Shown here: positions 46,545-46,948 of the stretch, piece after piece
Position numbering within the stretch: position 1 is the first letter of the stretch
Layout of the letters: each line of letters opens with the position of its first letter
DNA from: a virus
Virus record (IMG/VR): IMGVR_UViG_3300030098_005107
Location: 1-46,948 of that record
Strand: one strand, 5' to 3'
DNA: 46,948 nucleotides
Notes under the pieces: model-generated
What the model was told of the DNA's origin: nothing
The model's input: only the letters and a program-made list of their open reading frames with translations
Databases searched by the model: none
Program-made: the position numbers and the translations under genes

Positions 46545-46948
46545 ATGAGTTTAAGAGATAGAATGAAAAAAAATAAAGAAAAAGCAAAGAAACGTAGAAC
46601 TGCCGAAGATAGCATAATGGACCGCATGAACACAGATAAGCGTTTTATGAAGCCAGACCAAGAAACGTTTGATGAGTTTTTTGCAGTAGCTGATAGCTTA
46701 TGGAAACAACAACATATATTTAAGGAAGGGGAGCCCTGGAGTAGAAATGAAGAAATTATGATGTTTGATGTAGATACAGGTGATTATACTGATGAATATA
46801 AAGCTCAATTTGATAAGTTTGATTCGCTATCTATGGGCAATACTCCTAGAGGCTTTCATTATGAAGAATTAATAAGTGATGCCTCTAAAAAAAACATAGG
46901 AAAGATGGAACTTATGGATATTCAGATGAATCCGTTGTTTAAAGCAGT
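46545..46948 (+). CDS. Start of a protein running off the window, packaging/head module
   Basis: The frame is open to the right edge (134 codons seen). It begins with a very basic helix (LRDRMKKNKEKAKKRRT), then an acidic, aromatic stretch (ETFDEFFAVADSLWKQQHIF). It lies where the large terminase or portal is expected, but no ATPase or portal motif has appeared yet, so the identity is open. Confidence 0.55.
   Translation, partial: MSLRDRMKKNKEKAKKRRTAEDSIMDRMNTDKRFMKPDQETFDEFFAVADSLWKQQHIFKEGEPWSRNEEIMMFDVDTGDYTDEYKAQFDKFDSLSMGNTPRGFHYEELISDASKKNIGKMELMDIQMNPLFKA

Noticed and set aside
1-46948. CRISPR arrays, insertion sequences, integrase and attachment sites
   Set aside because: I looked for regularly spaced repeats, transposase-like frames and recombinase motifs (R-H-R-Y or serine recombinase) on both strands and saw none.

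Overview
The window is most simply read as about 47 kb of the AT-rich genome of a tailed dsDNA phage with a podovirus-like virion. The evidence is densely packed, mostly overlapping genes, a neck and nozzle-type tail set with no tape measure, sheath or tube genes, a GH24 endolysin with a candidate holin, a terminase small-subunit candidate, very large internal virion proteins, and one tRNA. I saw no integrase, repressor or attachment site, so a virulent lifestyle is likely, but part of the genome lies outside the window: the large terminase, the portal and most of the capsid gene are not seen. Strong Shine-Dalgarno sequences precede most genes, which argues against a Bacteroidetes host. The host is otherwise unknown.

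Layout. Positions 1-32125 are on the plus strand and form the late or virion module: the end of a probable capsid gene, two related beta-rich decoration-type proteins, neck/adaptor proteins (one apparently split in two), a lysis cassette (GH24 lysozyme and XhlA-like holin candidate), a calcineurin-like phosphoesterase, a run of lysine-rich microproteins, a 1538-residue nozzle-like tail protein with two carbohydrate-binding-like insertions, a fibre-like protein, a set of internal proteins, a 3785-residue giant protein and a 1130-residue companion. The giant protein carries an FtsK-gamma winged helix, an HEXXH metallopeptidase motif and, near its C terminus, the DxDGD signature of two-barrel RNA polymerases. 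I read it as a probable virion-packaged RNA polymerase that enters the cell with the DNA.

Positions 32122-43901 are on the minus strand and form the early or replication module, transcribed toward the late genes. It has about 30 genes, many under 80 codons and joined by TAATG or ATGA overlaps. It contains a PDDEXK nuclease, a Gp157-like protein, a DUF932-like protein, a fused AEP primase-helicase, a probable ssDNA-binding protein, and a Sak4-like recombination ATPase whose Walker A motif sits at the C terminus instead of the N terminus, as in a circular permutation. Three gene-free stretches in this operon (37106-37226, 40122-40472, 43090-43484) are rich in perfect hairpins. Two of them share a hairpin with a compensatory base change in its stem.

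Positions 43902-44426 are a divergent control region between the two transcription units. It holds an 11-base motif in opposite orientations in front of each unit and a candidate structured RNA of about 110 nt with its own promoter. The plus strand then resumes (44427-46948) with the packaging module: terminase small subunit, a staphylococcal-type nuclease and structural genes running off the end of the window.

The items most likely to be new are the domain combination in the giant protein, the permuted Sak4-like ATPase, and the family of structured RNAs including the one next to the packaging genes.
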